From the NCBI GenBank assembly GCA_934045905.1, contig OW203763.1, positions 16,250,948-16,314,947 on the forward strand: DNA of 64,000 bases, given 5' to 3'. Source of the stretch: Leuctra nigra. Its lineage: Eukaryota; Arthropoda; Insecta; Plecoptera; Leuctridae. The first letter of the stretch is position 1. Each line of letters opens with the position of its first letter. Shown here in pieces: positions 1 through 9,800 of the stretch. The notes under the pieces were generated by a model, which saw nothing but the letters and a program-made list of their open reading frames with translations, ran no database searches and was not told the DNA's origin. The translations under genes were made by a program, and so were the position numbers.

Positions 1-559
1 GAAGAGTCATAATTTCATAACTCACTCCAGAAACCAAGCATGTGGGTGACAGAAGGGCTTACATACAAAACAACAATGCAAAGGCCACACCAGCAGGACA
101 TTTGCAACTTATTTTATCCATATTGGAATGATGGGATGACACACTTCAATGTCACAAACTGGAGTAGATAGGTATGAAGGCAATGAATTATAGCAATTGA
201 ATTTGTAAAAAACTTGTTTACAAAAAATAAATGGAGCAATTTTTCAATCAATGAATCAAGTTAATCTATTTTAGAATGCAATTGGAGTGATATAAAATTG
301 AATTCCAATGTTTTGCCAAAGGGGGCATGTAATAGGAGAGTAGGTTGTTCAACATTGTCATCATTTAGAATTATACACTTGGTCCAGAGAGTTTCCAATA
401 TTTTCATCCATTCGGAAAAGTAGCTTTAATTGTCAATGGCTGCAAGATGCATAGTTTCAGTTTCAGTTTTATTTCCAATTATTTTACATAGGTAGGTACA
501 TAAAACAATGACCCTTGAGTAGCAAGCTCTCATGTTTAGGGTATGTGGAAATGTATAAG
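1..559. other. Non-coding flank left of the LINE (Ptp10D last intron)
   Basis: No exon of the phosphatase gene is recognisable here on the minus strand. In particular I found no match to the short acidic C-terminal tail expected after the exon at 6619-6854. Positions 374-425 form the left arm of a 52-bp inverted repeat whose partner is at 6298-6349. On the minus strand that arm reads as an open peptide containing SYFSEWMK, so the flank may be a fragment of an older element. The rest is AT-rich sequence without evident structure. Confidence 0.5.
374..425 (-). repeat. Left arm of a 52-bp inverted repeat flanking the LINE
   Basis: Its reverse complement matches 6298-6349 with one mismatch. It reads SYFSEWMKILETLWTKC on the minus strand. 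Confidence 0.9.
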
Positions 560-871
560 TGATGAATCACATTATACTGCACTTCTATATTCTATTTACT
601 ACTACAACTTCTACTACTACTACTATTGTTATTAAATGGTAATTAATTAGTAATACAATGCATAACAATAACAGTTGATACGGACGAACTTAATATTAGG
701 AATATTTAGGTATCTAATTTTCTAGATATCTAATTTTTCTATCTTTATCACAGAATACTGCAAGGAATAATTATTAATTCACTCTCTTAAAAATAGATTT
801 AGAATGAACATGCATAGATGGAAGATAAATAGCAATCTAGAAAAATATTGTCTTTGGAACAATGTTTGAAG

Positions 872-3825
872 TTAATCGTCTAGATATTCTTTAAGGGAAT
901 AATATGCTTTAGTTCCAAGATAAGTCTTAAGTCTATGTTTGAATATAATTAAGTTTTCTTCATTCTTTATGACTACAGGTAATTTATTGTACAATTTTAA
1001 CTTTTCATAATTTGAGTTTTGTTGTGTTAGTTTCATCCTATGATTTGTTGCATGTACATTTTCTCTTTGTCTAGTGTTGTGAGTGTGTATGTCCTTGTTC
1101 TGAGTTAGATTAAGAAGGTTTTTCTTAATGGCTACTGATGATTCAAAAATGTATATACTATAGAGGGTAAGTATTTTATGTTTTATGAAATGCGGTTTAC
1201 AGTGTGGTTTAACAAATGAATTTTTGTCTTTATTTCTAAGTCCCAATATTATTCTTACCGCTCTCTTCTGCATTTTGAATATATGTTTTGTATTGTGTGA
1301 CTCAAAATTTGCATAGTAAGCAATTTTTGCAGTTTTTATGTTCGTGGTTTGTTTAATTATTTTTAGTGCAAAGCAGGAGGAACTTAGCTTTTTTTCTAGA
1401 TTATCACAGTGAGCCTTCCAGTTTAATTTATTGTCTATTAATAATCCTAAAAATCTAGTTTCTTCTACTTGTGATATTTCTGTATTTTCGATATTGTTTT
1501 TTATGTTTCCTATTAAAATGTTTCGTGTTTTATTTGAGCTATTAAAATGGATAAAATTTGTTTTACTGGAATTTAGTATTAGTTTATTATCGCTGAACCA
1601 AGTAGTGGCCTTGGCGATTGTTGCTTCTGCGTTTGATAATAGTGTGTCTCGATTTATGCCCTTAATAATAATACTTGTGTCGTCAGCAAACAGCTCTGCG
1701 TTATTTATTACATCTAGCAAGTCGTTTATAAATACATTGAAAAGGAGCGGCCCTAGAATTGACCCTTGGGGTACGCCGGCGGTTATCGCTTCGGGCTCTG
1801 AGAGGAACTTCTTTTCCCTGTTCCTTGCGTCAAAAGTCGTGATTTCCACGTGTTGAACTCTGTTTGACAGGTATGACCTAATGAGCTCTTCTGCTTTTCC
1901 TCTGATTCCATAGTGTTTTAGTTTATCTAGTAATATTCTGTGATCTATGCAGTCGAACGCCTTCGATAGGTCACAGAATATTCCTAAGATAAGTTCTCTA
2001 TTCTCTATTCCGTGTATTGCATTTTCAATGAAATTGCTTATGGTGTCGGATGTTCCCTTTTTTTGTCGGAAACCATTCTGTTTGTTAGACAGTATATTTT
2101 CTTGTTCAAGGAATGAGGTGAGTCTTAGGTGTAAAATTTTTCCAGAATTTTTGATATGGCTGGGAGCAGGGATATTGGTCTATAATTGCTGATGTTATCT
2201 TTCCTCCCTTTCTTGTGAAGTGGGATAATTTTTGATATTTTAAGTTTGTTGGGAAAGATGCCACTATTTATACAGGAGTTGAATATGTCTATAAGGGGAG
2301 TAATGATGGACTTTATGCATTTTTTTATTAGGGATGTTGGTATTTGATCAATGCCGAAAGAGTGCTTATTTTTTAACTTCTTTGTTTGCATTATTATTTC
2401 CTGCGCATTAGTTTCCCTTAGAAATATCGTTTTTTGTGAGAATTTGTTTGGATTCAAATATTGTTGGTATGCATTTTTACTCGTTTGCATGTTTTTTGTT
2501 AGTGTTTTAGCTATGCATGCGTATTCTTCATTGAAGGCATTTGCAATTACATTGTGATCGCTAATAATTTTATTTCCTCTTTCTATTTTTATATTTGCAT
2601 CTTTTTTAGTTTTGTTATTGTTTGTTTGTTCGTTGATTACTTCCCATATTTTTTTTGATTTTGTGCTCGTTTCACAGGAATTTATTTTATTTTGAATGTC
2701 TCTATTCTTTGCTGCTGTTATCACTTTTTTGTACATTTTCTTGAATAATTTGTATTGAAGATTAGTTTTTGGGGTATTGAAGTGTCTATTTATTTTGTAC
2801 AGTGACTTCAGATTTTTGCTGGATATCCTAATTCCTGTAGTTAACCAGGACAACCTTTTCTGATTGGTATTTATTTTTATTTTTCTTTCTGGAAAGCTAT
2901 TGTTAAAGGTAGTCTTAAAGAGTTGCTCGAAAGTATTGCATTTATCATCCGGTGTTTTGGCGTTGTAGACATCATCCCAGTTAATTTCATTAAGGTTCTC
3001 CTTAAAGGCAGTGATGCTTTTGTCATCAAATTTTCGACGCATAAATGTTTTTTGATTTATTTCTATTGGATCCATTGATAAAGTTATTTGTTGTGCAAAG
3101 TGATCTGAGAGGTTGTTGTTTATTACTTTTGTATTGAACTTTTCATTTTTTATATTTGTGGCTATGTTGTCTAGTGTCGATGATGAATTGTGGGATGGGT
3201 CTATTCTTGTTGGTTCAAATATCGTTGTTTTAATGTTATGTGTTAATAGAAGACTAGTTAGTTGCCTCCTGACCCGTGTGTTTTTATTAAAATCTATGTT
3301 GAAGTCGCCTAAGATGATAATTTCTTTTTTCTCTATTGCAAGATTTTGAAGAAGTGTGTCTAAAGTGTTGAGGAAGTTTGGCAAATTACCCCCTGGTGAG
3401 CGGTATAGTGTTATTATTATGATGTTATTGTTGTTGCTCAATTTCATTTCTACACCTGTCAATTCAATATCTTTTTCTATGCTAACAATATTGATGTCCT
3501 TCCTCGGATTTACAGTTTCATGATTTCTGTTGTTTATATAGATGGCTGTCCCTCCATGTCGAAATACACTACGGCAGAAGGCGTTGCAGAGTTTAAAGTT
3601 ATGAATATTTATCTTTTCTATATCGTCTATTTTTTGCCAGTGTTCTGATAAGCAGAGAATATCGATTACATTACCGGACTCAATTTCTTTATCTAGAAAA
3701 ACTTCAAGACTATTATGTGAGCTCGTTAGACATTGAATATTTTGATGAAATATGTTGACTTTATTATTGTTTCTTTTTATTTTATTATTTTTATTATTAT
3801 GTATATCTGTGCCCCTTTCTGTGTG
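872..3825 (-). pseudogene. LINE ORF2, endonuclease-reverse transcriptase with one frameshift
   Basis: The frame opens right after the ORF1 stop and has no ATG for its first 121 codons. The endonuclease shows HQNIQ, LSEHW, YRSPGG, GDFNID and SDH, the usual metal and phosphate contacts of APE-type LINE endonucleases. The reverse transcriptase follows with RPISLLPAISKILEK, then GVPQGSILGPLLFN and FADDTSI. The protein would be about 985 residues, normal for a CR1/Jockey ORF2, and ends in YYSLKEYLDD. The frame is broken near 2133-2142, where one base has been lost in an A/T run just after ISKILEK. This gives a stop at 2127-2125. The following frame is open from there to the natural end at 872. No other disabling change was seen, so this is a very young pseudogene or a sequencing error in a homopolymer. 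Confidence 0.85.
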
Positions 3826-6075
3826 TCAAAGGTTTAAGGATTTTTTTGGTTTCCTATCCCTTTTTGGAAACCTGTGTTGGGATGGTTTGTTGATGGTCCT
3901 CGCAGCGTCCTCGGCCGGGGTCTGCTGGTCTTCGGCATCCGCGTCCTCGGCCGGAGCCCTCTGGTCTTCGGCTTCCGCGTCCTCGGCCGGAGCCCTCTGG
4001 TCTTCGGCATCAGCGTCCTCGGCCGGGGTCGGTTCTGCTGCGTCCTGCAGCACAGCTGGGCTGCGCACCGGTCCTGCTGCGTCAGGCAGCACAGCGGGGC
4101 TACGATCCAGATCTGCTGTGTCAGGCAGCACGGCTGGATTCCGCTCCGGTTCCGCGGCGTCAGGCAGCACGGCTGGATTCGGCTTCGGTTCCGCGGCGTC
4201 AGGTAGCACAGCGGGGCTCCGTTCCGGTTCTGCTGCTTCAGGCAGCACAGCGGGGCTCCGTTCCGGTTTTGCTGCGTCAGGCAGCACGGCGGGGCTACGA
4301 TCCGGTCCTGCTGCGTCAGGCAGCACAGCTGCGCTGCGCACCGGTTCTGCTGCGTCAGGCAGCACAGTGGGGCTACGATCCGGTTCTGCTGCGTCAGGCA
4401 GTACAGCGGGGCTCCGTTCCGGTTCCGCTGCGTCAGGCAGCACAGCGGGTCTACGTTCCGTTTCTGCTGCGTCCGGCAGCACAGCGGGGCTACGTTCCGG
4501 TTCTGCTGTGTCAGGCAGAACGGCTGGATTCCGCTCCGGTTCCGCGGTGTCAGGCAGCACAGCGGGGCTACGTTCCGGTTCTGCTGCGTCAGGCAGCACA
4601 GCTGGGCTGCGCACCGGTTCTGCTGCGTCAGGCAGCACAGCGGGGCTACGATCCGGTTCTGCTGTGTCAGGCAGCACGGCTGGATTCCGCTCCGGTTCCG
4701 CTGCGTCAGGCAGCACAGCTGGGCTGCGCACCGGTTCTGCTGCGTCAGGTACAGGCGCAGGTAACAAATCTTCACTGAGGTTGTTGTCATGTAGTGGTAC
4801 TGGCTGGACCCACCCACATAAGGGTGGGGGTAGGCGAGCCATTTCCAGGGCGTACTTGAGCTCTATGCTCTTGTACGATCTCGTCAGGAGGCATATATTG
4901 TCGTTCCTCTCGTGCAATTTTTTTCCCATACTCATTGTGTTCTTTTTTATGTTTATGGTTTGTTTCATGATGTGGGCGATTATTTCTTTTGCTAGTTTCT
5001 CTTTACCAATTTCGTTCAGGTGAATACCTTTTCTAGTATAGTCGGATTTCGTGAATGTTGCATTTGTTTTTAGAAATGTTATCCTTGGATTCTTGCACTC
5101 TACTACAAGGCATTCGATCTTCTTGTTAGTGGCTTCTATAAGTATATTCAATCTTTCACTGCTGTTCTTGACATCATGTCTGTGTAGAATGTTGACTATC
5201 GTTACGTGGGGTCTAGGTTCTGATTTTACAATTTCGTGTATTGCTGTTGCGATGGCGTCTACGTTCTTGTCTGGGATATTGTTCGTACCCCCAATGATCA
5301 CTATGTTGTCTTTTTCAGTGTTGTTTTGCCATTCGTGGGGTTTTGCTATTTCCTCGAATTGGGCACTTGGCTTAAAAATGTTCTCTACACATATACTTGG
5401 GCTTCCTCCTTTCTTATTGATGACTTTATTTACATGTTCCCTTAGCCCCCTGCCGTGGCTATCTGCAACTACTTTTAGTTTCGTCACAGCCCGTGTTGTT
5501 GTTGCGCAGCCTCCCCTGCTTGATGGTGCATCTGGAAAAGCCGGTAGTGCAGTCATTGGCCGTTGTGTCGGCGACTGCGCAGAGCTTGCTGAGTTTGTCC
5601 CACTCGGTGGCGCCCTCGGTGGATCTGTTTGCACTAACATCGCTTGTATCGGTGGATATGTCGGCGGCTGCGCGGTCGGTAAAGTAGTGTTATGCTCGAA
5701 TGCTACGGTGCAAATTTTGCATTTACTGCACCTGCGTTTTATATATGTCCTAAGCATTTCTACTTCTGTTATCAGCTTGTTAATTCTGTCTATCTGATCT
5801 TCCACAATTGTTGTGTTTGAACATTTAGATTCAGGTTCAGAGGTGCCGTGCTCATGCCTTGCCTGGCTGGTCCCTGCGACCCTGCTGTGCCATACATTTG
5901 TATTGTTATTTCGGCCTGGTCCTTGCCGTCTATGTTGATAGTTATTAGTGTAAATTGTACCTGATTGTCCATTGTTTAGTTGGGTGACTTCATTTGTGAT
6001 CGGATATCGTTGATTCTTGTACTTCGTGTTAATAAACGTGGAGCTGTTAAACCTCCGTTCACTCGCGGGCGCCAT
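3826..6075 (-). CDS. LINE ORF1 protein with SGNH esterase-like domain and 13-residue repeats
   Basis: A 749-residue open frame. The start ATG lies in a good context (AAAGATGGCG). Residues about 90-115 look like a short coiled coil and are followed by a cysteine cluster (CSKCKIC). Residues about 130-190 are proline-rich. From about residue 198 there is an SGNH/GDSL hydrolase-like block: ADSHGRG (nucleophile serine), IIGGTNNI, and KGIHLNEIGKEKLA with the catalytic-type histidine. The next section is an array of 18 full 13-residue repeats of the type LPDAAEPERSPAV, then three acidic repeats of the type APAEDAEAEDQR and a basic tail. Such ORF1 proteins are thought to bind RNA and assist retrotransposition; the esterase substrate is unknown. 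The stop codon is TGA at 3828-3826, in frame with ORF2. No disabling change is visible, though repeat number may differ between copies. Confidence 0.85.
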   Translation of the reverse strand: MAPASERRFNSSTFINTKYKNQRYPITNEVTQLNNGQSGTIYTNNYQHRRQGPGRNNNTNVWHSRVAGTSQARHEHGTSEPESKCSNTTIVEDQIDRINKLITEVEMLRTYIKRRCSKCKICTVAFEHNTTLPTAQPPTYPPIQAMLVQTDPPRAPPSGTNSASSAQSPTQRPMTALPAFPDAPSSRGGCATTTRAVTKLKVVADSHGRGLREHVNKVINKKGGSPSICVENIFKPSAQFEEIAKPHEWQNNTEKDNIVIIGGTNNIPDKNVDAIATAIHEIVKSEPRPHVTIVNILHRHDVKNSSERLNILIEATNKKIECLVVECKNPRITFLKTNATFTKSDYTRKGIHLNEIGKEKLAKEIIAHIMKQTINIKKNTMSMGKKLHERNDNICLLTRSYKSIELKYALEMARLPPPLCGWVQPVPLHDNNLSEDLLPAPVPDAAEPVRSPAVLPDAAEPERNPAVLPDTAEPDRSPAVLPDAAEPVRSPAVLPDAAEPERSPAVLPDTAEPERNPAVLPDTAEPERSPAVLPDAAETERRPAVLPDAAEPERSPAVLPDAAEPDRSPTVLPDAAEPVRSAAVLPDAAGPDRSPAVLPDAAKPERSPAVLPEAAEPERSPAVLPDAAEPKPNPAVLPDAAEPERNPAVLPDTADLDRSPAVLPDAAGPVRSPAVLQDAAEPTPAEDADAEDQRAPAEDAEAEDQRAPAEDADAEDQQTPAEDAARTINKPSQHRFPKRDRKPKKSLNL
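4030..4752 (-). repeat. 39-bp tandem repeat array inside LINE ORF1
   Basis: Eighteen full 39-bp units and a partial nineteenth, all in frame, coding 13-residue units near LPDAAEPERSPAV. Units differ at a few positions (PVRS, PDRS, PERN, PDTA) but none breaks the frame. The array is GC-rich in an AT-rich neighbourhood. Because it is periodic in threes it also leaves long shadow frames on both strands. Confidence 0.9.
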
Positions 6076-6097
6076 CTTTGTTTTTTAAACAAAGATG
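6073..6097 (-). repeat. Hairpin overlapping the LINE ORF1 start codon
   Basis: CATCTTTGTTT and AAACAAAGATG are 11-base complementary arms around a 3-base loop. The downstream arm contains the ORF1 ATG on the minus strand. In the transcript this would place the AUG in a stem. Confidence 0.6.
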
Positions 6098-6297
6098 AAA
6101 TAAATAAAGTTTTTAAATAAAGAGGGTGGAGATGACCCATCAACAATGGCAAATTACCTTCGCAATGACAAAAAGTTTCAAATTAATTCTTGGCTCAGTG
6201 AGACTTTTTTCATTTTCCAAAAATAGAAAATTTGCCTCAGTGGGAACTAATTCATGTCATCTCTGCCTTCAATTCATATTTTGAAGTGTTGGACATA

Positions 6298-6349
6298 AGC
6301 TACTTTTCCGAATGGATGAAAAAATTGGAAACTCTCTGGACCAAGTGTA
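6298..6349 (+). repeat. Right arm of a 52-bp inverted repeat flanking the LINE
   Basis: Partner of 374-425 in opposite orientation. It reads SYFSEWMKKLETLWTKC on the plus strand. The surrounding 6120-6450 has further short open stretches that look like decayed coding sequence of an unrecognised element. Confidence 0.9.
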
Positions 6350-6618
6350 CTTACACTTGTACCTACAGAAGGGCATTGTTGAGAAATGTTGAACTTGCAT
6401 TTTTACCTTATTATTTAACTACCCGTGTACTTATATTATAATATTATATATTAATTGACAATATAGAGGATTTTCAACAAATTAGAACAAAACCCAAATG
6501 TTACGGTGGTGGATTCCATAAGTAAACTTTATAAAAAAAACATATGTAGGTCACAACTTAACAGAAATCTGACCATGCCAAATATTAACATAAAAAGAAC
6601 AACACAAACAGGTCTTAC

Positions 6619-6854
6619 CCTCGAATCCTTGATTGTCATGGATCTCTCTTTGTGGGCCAACATTTTCATTGCCTTCAAGCACAGCCAATAAGCACTGATG
6701 AATGCATATGTATTGTTGTTCCGTTTGCACCATCCAGACGCGTTCTTTACGCATCGCCCAAACGATGCCGAATATGTCGACGTGATCGACTATTGATATC
6801 TGCTGAATCAGTCGATCAAGAGCGATGAACGTTCCTGAACGTCCAACACCCGCA
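6619..6854 (-). CDS. Ptp10D: Ptp10D exon: active-site loop and C-terminal phosphatase region
   Basis: Begins [10 protein letters not shown], completing [11 protein letters not shown] with the phosphate-binding arginine. It includes [16 protein letters not shown] (Q-loop) and LLAVLEG, ending HDNQGFE. Donor GAGG|GTAAGA leaves phase 1. In the fly protein only a short acidic tail follows; that exon is not in this window. Confidence 0.96.
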
Positions 6855-9800
6855 CTGGAAAAAGAAATTGACATTGTTTAATGAAAAATGCCAAAAGCCT
6901 TATTTACATGCTGAAAATAGCTGAAGCAATGTAGATGCTCTTTACAAGAAACTGGTTGTTTGTCATTAGTCTAAATCATCTGAATATTTTGTTATTAATT
7001 TATTGTTCAGGAAAAGCATACCTAGTAAGGGTAGAAAAAAAGATCTGTTTTAGTAATTATTTCATATATATCCCAAGCACTGTGACTATAAGAGTGCCAT
7101 TATTAATTATCTTTCTTGATGTCTACGACTTTTTAATATTCACTTTTATTAATAATCGGGGTACAACGCAGTCATGTAACTAATGTATAGTTGGACCATA
7201 ATTTTAATTAAATCTTGTACAAGGTGTTCACTGTTCATGTGTTCATATACACATATTTAAGTGTTTAAGGATGAAGGTAATCAAATAAAATAACCTTACA
7301 ACCTACATAGGTAACTTATTTTGAAGTCATGCAAAATGTAATCTTTGCACTGCTTGAAATATTTGAATGTTCTTACCTGCAATGAACAACGATAGGTCGT
7401 TGCTCGACCCCGATTCGTTCTCGGAATGCTCGAACAAAGCGTACCAGAGTTTGAGGTGGACTGGGCACCCCAAAGTCTGGCCAAGTAGTGAAATGGAAGT
7501 GACGCATAACTCTGGACACATCACCCTGTAACATTTAGACAACATCTGTAGAAACAATAACATCACTAACAGATATACATATTTAGATGTTCAATTTAGA
7601 ACATTAGACTATTTAAAGAAGATTTCATATTCCACAACCAAAACATCTAATGAAAAGGTAGGGTTTTGCCTTTATCAACATCCCCAAATTAGCAGAAATC
7701 TTCTCAAGTCAGTTGATTTAAAAAATTCTATGAGAAATATAGAGTGCCAATACCTGTTAGTACATCCCCTGTGTAGTCAGCGTAAGAAAATACACAAATG
7801 TCAATTAATCACTGATCAGCAAACAGCCTTCCCAGAAGGTATTTACAGACAGTGTTAAGCTTCGTTGAGTATCGTGACGGAAATGTCACCATATTTTAAA
7901 CAAAATTGTATTTTTAAAGCACCAAAACACAAAATTTATTAAATAAAATGTGAAAACTGGCTGGTCAAAGTAAATACGTAGTATGTACAGTGTACTAGAA
8001 TTAATAGTAAGTAATATATTACTGTGAAAATGTTCATTATTGCCCAATGCAAACATACAGAGGATATGATAGAATGTTGTTACATTTGAAACACGTGGGT
8101 GCTTAAAACAGAATTAATAGACCTCGGATAAAGATAAAAAAGAGTGAGTGAGTCTAGTTTAATTCAAAGTTAAGAAAATGACAATGTTTATGACAGGTCA
8201 GCGAAAATTTAAAGTAAAATATAAAAATATGGCTCAGGCTAGGTATTTTTTTTGTATATAAAATTTAAAATCAGGATAAAAAAAATAAAAACTCCTGGGA
8301 ACATCTCTCAAGAACTAGAATTTTTTTCATGAATTTGTATCAGTTACAATATTAAAAAAAGTATAACTATGTAAACTTACCCTACACATAATGAATTCTG
8401 TAATACTCCAGTCAGGATAGTGACTGTCGTTGAGTATCGTGACGGAAATGTCACCATAGTAAACTGGCAACGTGTCGTAGGGCCAGTAGTGTTCACACTT
8501 CTCTCTGCCCTTCTCGATGCACCGAGTGAGCATGACGATCGCGCGAGAGTTGCTCTCCCAACACATGCGCCAGAAGTCGTCGCGCGTCGAGTGAAGCGGT
8601 CCCTGAGTCACCAGGAACTCTCGTGGCGAACTGTGACCCTGGAGAGAAAAAGAAGTTGTGTTACACACTACAAATTATTTATGGTAGAGAAACCATTTAA
8701 ACAATAATCATTTGCTGTCAAGAGATCTAAAATCATGTATTAGACGAACGGTTGAGTCCATTTCTACTTTCTAGTAGGTTTGCGATCATTTGAAAAAATT
8801 AAATAATAAATCAGGAATGCGGTAAAGAGTGATACAGTATGCGGACCGATACCCTTTCACATGCTTTTACATAAATAAACTGCATCTTTGTAAATTTAGA
8901 TTTTTAAGGGTAATTACTCGATTTCTCAAGCAATGGACTCTACCCTTTCTCTAATGTTAAAATTTTCAGCAGTGTTTAGGTTCTTCTCTGTATTCAACTG
9001 AATGAACAACTAATTTTGTAAATGAAACTTACTGGCACATAGTTAGCATTGATGTAATCCGATCCTTCCTCATCATCAACCGGCTGCAGCTTGAACCGGG
9101 AATGATCATAAGGTAGGATATTCGTGAACCGATTCTTCGGCCGGTTGCACGGGAGATCAGCTGCCGAGCAAGCCTGCTCTCTTCCCACGTGTTTCAACTC
9201 TTCAAACTCCTCTGAGAAGCGGAAGTCTGAGTCCGCTGACATCAATCGGTAATGCTCGGCAAAACTCTCCAGACGAATTGGCCGGCTTCAAGGAAAGAAT
9301 AAGCAATTATGAGATCATAAGACAATCGTAATTCTAAACACATACCAAAATATGTAATTTTCACACAATTTTTAAATCATTCATTAAATCATTAGTTCAT
9401 TATTATTTCATAAATAAATCAATTTCATTCATAAATAAATAATTTCATTAAAAAATACCTACTAATATGAGTATAATAATTGAGAATTAAATGTCAATGA
9501 TATGAAAGTTACCTTCTTCATTATTTTGAAGTACACATAATCTAGTTCTTCAGGGAGTTTAAAAATTTTTAAAGGCACCATAATATAATATAAAAACAAG
9601 GTATAAGCAAAGAAAAACCTTGTTACTGTACCTTGTCTCAATAACACTGTCTGGAAGTGACATTGTGTCATTTGGCCGAGCATCCATTGCATTTCGGCCA
9701 GCATTACGTCGCCTACGCACTAGCAGAATAACTAGAAGGAGAATGAGGAGCAGCGCCAGAGGAACGGTGATACCGACCACCACTGGAGTGTTGTCCGTAT

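Larger units (their letters stand above)
560..6130 (-). mobile_element. CR1/Jockey-type LINE, nearly full length
   Basis: A non-LTR retrotransposon on the minus strand. In transcription order it has a short 5' UTR, ORF1 (6075-3826), an apurinic-type endonuclease plus reverse transcriptase ORF2 (3825-872) and an AT-rich 3' UTR ending near TAG-type triplet repeats at about 600-625. Both ends are approximate because I could not find a target-site duplication. The reverse transcriptase has GVPQGSILGPLLF and FADD motifs and no RNase H follows it, which fits the CR1/Jockey group. An esterase-like ORF1 is known in CR1 and L2 elements. The copy looks recent: ORF1 is fully open and ORF2 is broken by a single one-base loss. 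It sits in the last visible intron of Ptp10D in the same orientation as the gene. Confidence 0.88.

Noticed and set aside
3834..4817. 327-codon minus-strand frame with CCLTQQNR repeats
   Set aside because: Alternate-frame reading of the same repeat array; no domain and inside ORF1.
3752..5023. 423-codon plus-strand frame rich in Gly, Ser and Ala repeats
   Set aside because: It is the antisense shadow of the 39-bp repeat array in LINE ORF1; the repeat keeps several frames open. Motifs and start context support the minus strand.
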